Of a stretch of 29,954 nucleotides of DNA, positions 28,101 through 29,954 are shown in pieces. The stretch lies in the NCBI GenBank assembly GCA_018398765.1, contig JAHBMJ010000410.1:99211-129164 (forward strand), written 5' to 3'. The first letter of the stretch is position 1. Each line of letters opens with the position of its first letter. Origin of the DNA: Chromera velia. Its lineage: Eukaryota > Sar > Chromeraceae. The notes under the pieces were generated by a model that saw nothing but the letters and a program-made list of their open reading frames with translations, searched no databases and was not told where the DNA came from. A program made the translations under genes and the position numbers.

Positions 28101-29954
28101 GACATCCCCAAAGACCTTCTCTGGTCAGTCCAGTGGGAGGAGGTTTCGAAGATCGATGCAGAAAAGCCTGCCGAGCTCCCTGAGGACCTCTCCGTGGTCA
28201 CCGATGCCCCAGAGGACCTTGGAGACGGCATCTCTTCATCCAAACTCCCTCCAAGCGACGGAGATCTGGATGACCTTCTGTCGAGTGCAAAAGGTCCTCT
28301 CGTGTTTGCAACCGGTCTTTCTGACCGCGTCGGTGCTGTCGAGTGTGCGGGAGGGCTTCTTCGAGTTTCCCAGGCGCTCTCTCGACTTGCAGGCAAGAAG
28401 GCGGCTCTCCCCTCTGTGACTGTTGTCACACGACTTGCTATGGCTACAGGTTCAGGGGAAGAGGTGTCTTCCCTTCCCGTCCACGCAGGTCTCTGGGGTC
28501 TGGCCCGGACGTCCCGACTGGAGGTGGAGATGCAGGCAGGTACTGTTCTTCCCCTCAAATGCGTGGATGTCGAAGCGCCCCTCCCTCTCTCTCCTGAAGC
28601 CCTGGCAACTGCCCTGACAGTCTCCTCGACAACACCCCTGACAGACGCCGAGTTGGCAATCCGGGGTGATGCCCTGCTGGCTGCTCGACTTGCAAAGTCG
28701 AAAGTGGAGGTCAGAGGTGCCATTGAGCTTCACATGCCTTCACGCGGAGCAATTTCGAACCTGAAGTTGAGGCCTCAGTCGGAGGCAGGGAGGGTCGCTC
28801 CCCCCAAGGGGGCTGTGGAGGTGCGCATCCGTGCCATCGGTCTGAACTTCCGTGACGTCCTCAACGTCATGGGACTGTACCCGGGAGACCCCGGTCCCCC
28901 CGGAGCAGACTGCGCCGGAACGATCGTCCGTGTCGGGCCGGGTGTCACGAAGTTCAAGCCAGGAGACGACGTCTTTGGCATTGCGCAAGGCTGCCTGAAG
29001 AGTTACTGCACAACTGACTCACACCTTCTTTCTCGCAAGCCTGAGTCCATGACCTTTGAGGAGGCTTCTGCCCTCCCTGTGGTGTATGTGACCGTCGAGT
29101 ATGCTTTCCGAGATCTCGCGAAGCTGAAGAAGGGAGAGCGCGTGCTGTGCCACGCGGTGACTGGAGGGGTGGGCATTGCTGCCATCCAGTACTGCAAGGC
29201 GATCGGTGCAGAGATCTACGGTACGTGCAGCGAGAAGAAGGTTGAGACGGCACTGGCCATGGGAGTCAGTGGCGTGGCCAGCTCCCGAGATCCCAAGAAA
29301 TTCTCTGAGGAGATGGCTGCGTTGCTCGGTGACAAAAAGATCGATGTGGTTCTGAATTCCTTCAATGAGGAGTACATCCCTGAGTCCCTCAAGCTGCTGG
29401 CGAAGGGAGGGCGCTTCATGGAGATCGGCAAGCGCGGCATCTGGACGGCCGAAGAGATGAAGAAAGCCCGACCGGATGTGCACTACGAGACGATCGCTGT
29501 GGACCACATGATGGAAGAGAACCCCCCGTGGTTCGGAGGTATGCTCGATCGCGTGCGGAAGAATGTCGATGGAGGCAGCATCACGCCGATGAACCTCCAG
29601 GTGTTCGACATGTACGACGCCAACAACGGAGGCATCGCTGCGATGCGGTTCATGCAGCGCGCACAGCACATCGGAAAGGTGGTGATCAAGATTCCGTCTG
29701 CTCTTGGAGAGAAGACGGGCAAGGGCAAGACCTATGCCATCACCGGTGGTCTGGGTGGTCTTGGTATTTTGGTAGCTGCGTGGATGGTTGAGGAAGGTGC
29801 AAAGAAGATCTTGCTTCTGTCCAGACGCGGCAAGCCTGACGAGGCAACAGAGCAGAGTGAAGCCTGGAAGTGGCTGAAGTCCTCGTGCGCTGAGGTCGTC
29901 CCGATGAAGTGTGACGTCTCCGTGAAGGCCGACTGCGAGAAGCTCGCGTCCACT
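13144..29954 (+). CDS. Type I fatty acid/polyketide synthase (FAAL-ACP-module 1-module 2...), 5' part, 8 exons, partial
   Basis: Exons: 13144-14277, 14538-14681, 15111-15207, 15575-15849, 16270-16599, 16949-21226, 21547-25331 and 25565 to beyond 29954. Phases agree at every junction and the joined frame is 4811 codons without a stop. ATG 13144 is the first ATG after an in-frame TGA at 13135-13137. Order by residue: FAAL acyl ligase 1-655, ACP1 about 715-790, KS1 828-1256, AT1 1288-1588, DH1 1674-2080, structural KR 2090-2335, ER1 2340-2664, KR1 2684-2880, ACP2 2950-3025, KS2 3062-3487, AT2 3524-3817, DH2 3895-4187, structural KR to 4400, ER2 4401-4723, KR2 from 4737, cut by the window edge. 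The ligase-primed, fully reducing module plan matches the apicomplexan type I FAS (Cryptosporidium CpFAS1 type). The expected role is elongation of a preformed fatty acid with malonyl units. The large exons 6-8 contrast with the small exons of the ligase. More modules and a release domain should follow to the right. Cell location not determinable. Confidence 0.9.
14682..15110 (+). other. Synthase intron 2
   Basis: Starts GTCAGTCAGTC and ends GTCTGTCTGCAG. It contains GAAAG/CTGTC-rich short repeats at 14690-14830 and no credible exon. Joining 14681 to 15111 keeps phase 0. Confidence 0.7.
15850..16269 (+). other. Synthase intron 4
   Basis: Starts GTACGT and ends CTCTGCAG. Splicing rejoins the two halves of the FAAL RGRNYFPQ-DIEE motif. 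The intron carries the long CT/GT/GC microsatellite described separately. Confidence 0.85.
16057..16176. repeat. Compound microsatellite: (CT)n then about 92 bases of alternating GT/GC
   Basis: (CT)n from about 16057 to 16084 is followed by uninterrupted alternating purine-pyrimidine sequence, GTGTGT then GTGCGTGC then GCGCGC then GTGTGT, to 16176. It lies entirely inside synthase intron 4. Alternating GT/GC tracts of this length can form Z-DNA. Confidence 0.9.
16600..16948 (+). other. Synthase intron 5
   Basis: Starts GTCCGTCTGTCCGTCCGTCC and ends in TGCCTGCCTGCCTGCCTGCAG-type repeats, so both ends are tetranucleotide arrays. It joins the end of the ligase (ENQMP) to GVLHDATMENME in phase 0. 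No credible exon inside. Confidence 0.75.
17155..17395 (+). other. ACP1 (loading acyl carrier protein domain)
   Basis: A phosphopantetheine-attachment domain with the motif ELGVDSMGAVEF; the modified serine is at about residue 765 (codon 17261). It is followed by MFNYPTLNDI, the usual helix-III region. It sits directly after the ligase and an acidic, Pro/Glu-rich linker, and should receive the activated fatty acid and hand it to KS1. Confidence 0.9.
17449..18735 (+). other. KS1 (ketosynthase of module 1)
   Basis: It condenses the ACP-bound starter with the extender unit. All catalytic residues are present: Cys about 998 in VDTACSSS, His about 1133 in EAHGTGT, and His about 1173 in KTNIGHLEG. 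It starts EPVAVVGAACRLPGG and ends SSFGFGGANAHVILEEA, so it is full length. Confidence 0.93.
18829..19730 (+). other. AT1 (acyltransferase of module 1), probably inactive
   Basis: Starts TVAFMFAGQGVQ and spans the normal AT length. The nucleophile motif GHSxG reads GHGVG: codon 19130-19132 is GGT (Gly, residue about 1388) where serine is expected. The His of the HxxH-type motif is present at about 1495 (ACHSPLL). GHGVGEVVAA lies in the same position as GHSLGEYVAA of AT2. Without the serine no acyl-enzyme can form, so module 1 must be loaded otherwise or this AT is structural. Confidence 0.88.
19988..21226 (+). other. DH1 (dehydratase of module 1) with a low-complexity insertion
   Basis: The HxxxGxxxxP motif is intact (HVVNGTAIMP, His about 1707), as is the partner Asp in HPAVLDGALQ (about 2004). 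The two catalytic residues are about 297 apart, roughly 110 more than in typical DH domains. The excess is a Ser/Arg/Gly/Pro-rich stretch encoded at about 20265-20575 (RRSGYGVPGGGRRSSNPTPR and neighbours), which should form a disordered loop. Confidence 0.85.
21227..21546 (+). other. Synthase intron 6
   Basis: Lies between ...LENLSLRQ and VDLTPAAEIPRDL, starting GTTGGT and ending CCATGCAG. The same junction region in module 2 (SKVTFRQVDLTPPADIPKDL) is continuous, which confirms the splice: the intron is present in module 1 and absent from the paralogous position in module 2. Reading through would stop at 21302-21304. Confidence 0.88.
22306..23280 (+). other. ER1 (enoylreductase of module 1)
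   Basis: An MDR-family NADPH-dependent enoyl reductase. The nucleotide-binding motif HAATGGVGLAAIQ is at about residues 2482-2494, and GLNFRDVLNVMGLYPGDPG marks the N-terminal half. It is preceded by the structural KR subdomain (about 21590-22300) with VHAGLWGFARTARLE. It completes reduction to a saturated chain. Confidence 0.92.
23335..23960 (+). other. KR1 (ketoreductase of module 1)
   Basis: An SDR-fold NADPH-dependent reductase. TGGLGALG at about residue 2688, catalytic Ser about 2827 and Tyr about 2840 in SSVASLFGNFGQANYSAAN. The GVLDD motif at about 2781 is the signature of B-type KRs, predicting a D-configured 3-hydroxy intermediate; this is a known correlation, not proof. Confidence 0.9.
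24150..24395 (+). other. ACP2 (carrier domain of module 1)
   Basis: The motif ELGIDSLGAVEFRNALSKKL carries the phosphopantetheine serine at about residue 2994 (codon 24268), followed by LFDYPTLNAMIDYI. It is separated from KS2 by an Ala/Gly-rich linker (about 24405-24465). Confidence 0.93.
24472..25980 (+). other. KS2 (ketosynthase of module 2), interrupted by intron 7
   Basis: Cys about 3231 (VDTACSSS), His about 3366 (ETHGTGT) and His about 3406 (KTNIGHLEG) are all present. Intron 7 (25332-25564, GTCAGT...CTGCAG) splits a Ser codon. The splice restores CIRSALAKAGISPVDVSYVE; without it the frame runs into a stop at 25389. Confidence 0.92.
26091..26970 (+). other. AT2 (acyltransferase of module 2), intact, malonyl-type
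   Basis: FLFTGQGSQ start, catalytic Ser about 3620 in GHSLGEYVAA, and His about 3729 in SHAFHSPLM. The HAFH motif is the classical predictor of malonyl-CoA rather than methylmalonyl-CoA specificity. Confidence 0.92.
27204..28079 (+). other. DH2 (dehydratase of module 2) with an altered active-site motif
   Basis: The catalytic His (about 3927) is followed by VVIEKVLFP, so HxxxGxxxxP reads HxxxExxxxP with Glu at about 3931. The partner Asp is present in HPAVLDGAFH (about 4108), and YGPRFQ is present. It has normal length and lacks the insertion seen in DH1. It may be active, but the Gly-to-Glu change lies in the active-site loop. Confidence 0.85.
28722..29688 (+). other. ER2 (enoylreductase of module 2)
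   Basis: Starts IELHMPSRGAISNLKL. The cofactor motif reads CHAVTGGVGIAAIQ. It is closely similar to ER1 throughout, for example the shared GLNFRDVLNVMGLYPGDPG. The structural KR subdomain precedes it, with the same VHAGLWGLARTSRLE landmark as in module 1. Confidence 0.92.
29730..29954 (+). other. KR2 (ketoreductase of module 2), cut by the window edge
   Basis: Starts TYAITGGLGGLGILVAAWMV, the NADPH-binding loop, followed by LLLSRRG. The catalytic Ser/Tyr lie beyond the window. Confidence 0.88.

Noticed and set aside
1-29954. tRNA, rRNA, snRNA or spliced-leader genes
   Set aside because: I looked for tRNA B-box and acceptor pairs, rRNA-like blocks and the dinoflagellate spliced-leader sequence and saw none. 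A covariance-model scan would settle small RNAs.

Overview
The window looks like nuclear DNA of an alveolate protist. My best guess is a chromerid alga such as Chromera velia; a coccidian apicomplexan is the main alternative. Reasons: genes split by 300-500 base spliceosomal introns, moderately GC-rich exons beside AT-rich intergenic DNA, many simple repeats, and above all a giant type I megasynthase primed by an acyl-AMP ligase. That layout is known from Cryptosporidium and Toxoplasma type I FAS/PKS. The species call is inference.

Layout. Positions 1-2273 hold exon-like pieces of an unrecognised plus-strand gene. A tandem repeat with G-quadruplex-like runs (2271-3165) begins at the last of these exons. 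Positions 3190-6700 are AT-rich and gene-poor. They contain a 509-base hAT-like non-autonomous transposon with an exact 8-base target duplication, a decayed coding relic at about 5001-5330, a hairpin-forming ATTTCCC repeat and a fold-back element. Positions 7342-11878 (minus strand) carry an 11-exon gene for a TPR protein of about 528 residues with an immunophilin-like TPR domain and no PPIase domain. A 1265-base divergent intergenic region (11879-13143) follows. From 13144 to the window end (plus strand) runs the 5' part of a type I fatty acid/polyketide synthase: 8 exons and at least 4811 residues, open at the right edge.

The synthase reads FAAL-type acyl ligase, ACP, then module 1 (KS-AT-DH-structural KR-ER-KR-ACP), then module 2 (KS-AT-DH-structural KR-ER-KR, cut off). 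Both modules have a full reductive loop. The expected chemistry is activation of a preformed fatty acid as acyl-AMP, transfer to the first ACP, and elongation by saturated two-carbon units. The AT of module 1 lacks the catalytic serine (GHSxG reads GHGVG), whereas the AT of module 2 is intact with a malonyl-type HAFH motif. Module 1 may therefore depend on AT2 or a separate acyltransferase.

All 17 introns I could define in the two complete gene models end in GCAG. About ten have C at donor position +3, usually GTCAGT, and several intron ends are tetranucleotide arrays such as (GTCA)n or (TGCC)n. Exon joins were worked out by hand from reading frame, splice sites and domain continuity, so individual junctions may be off.
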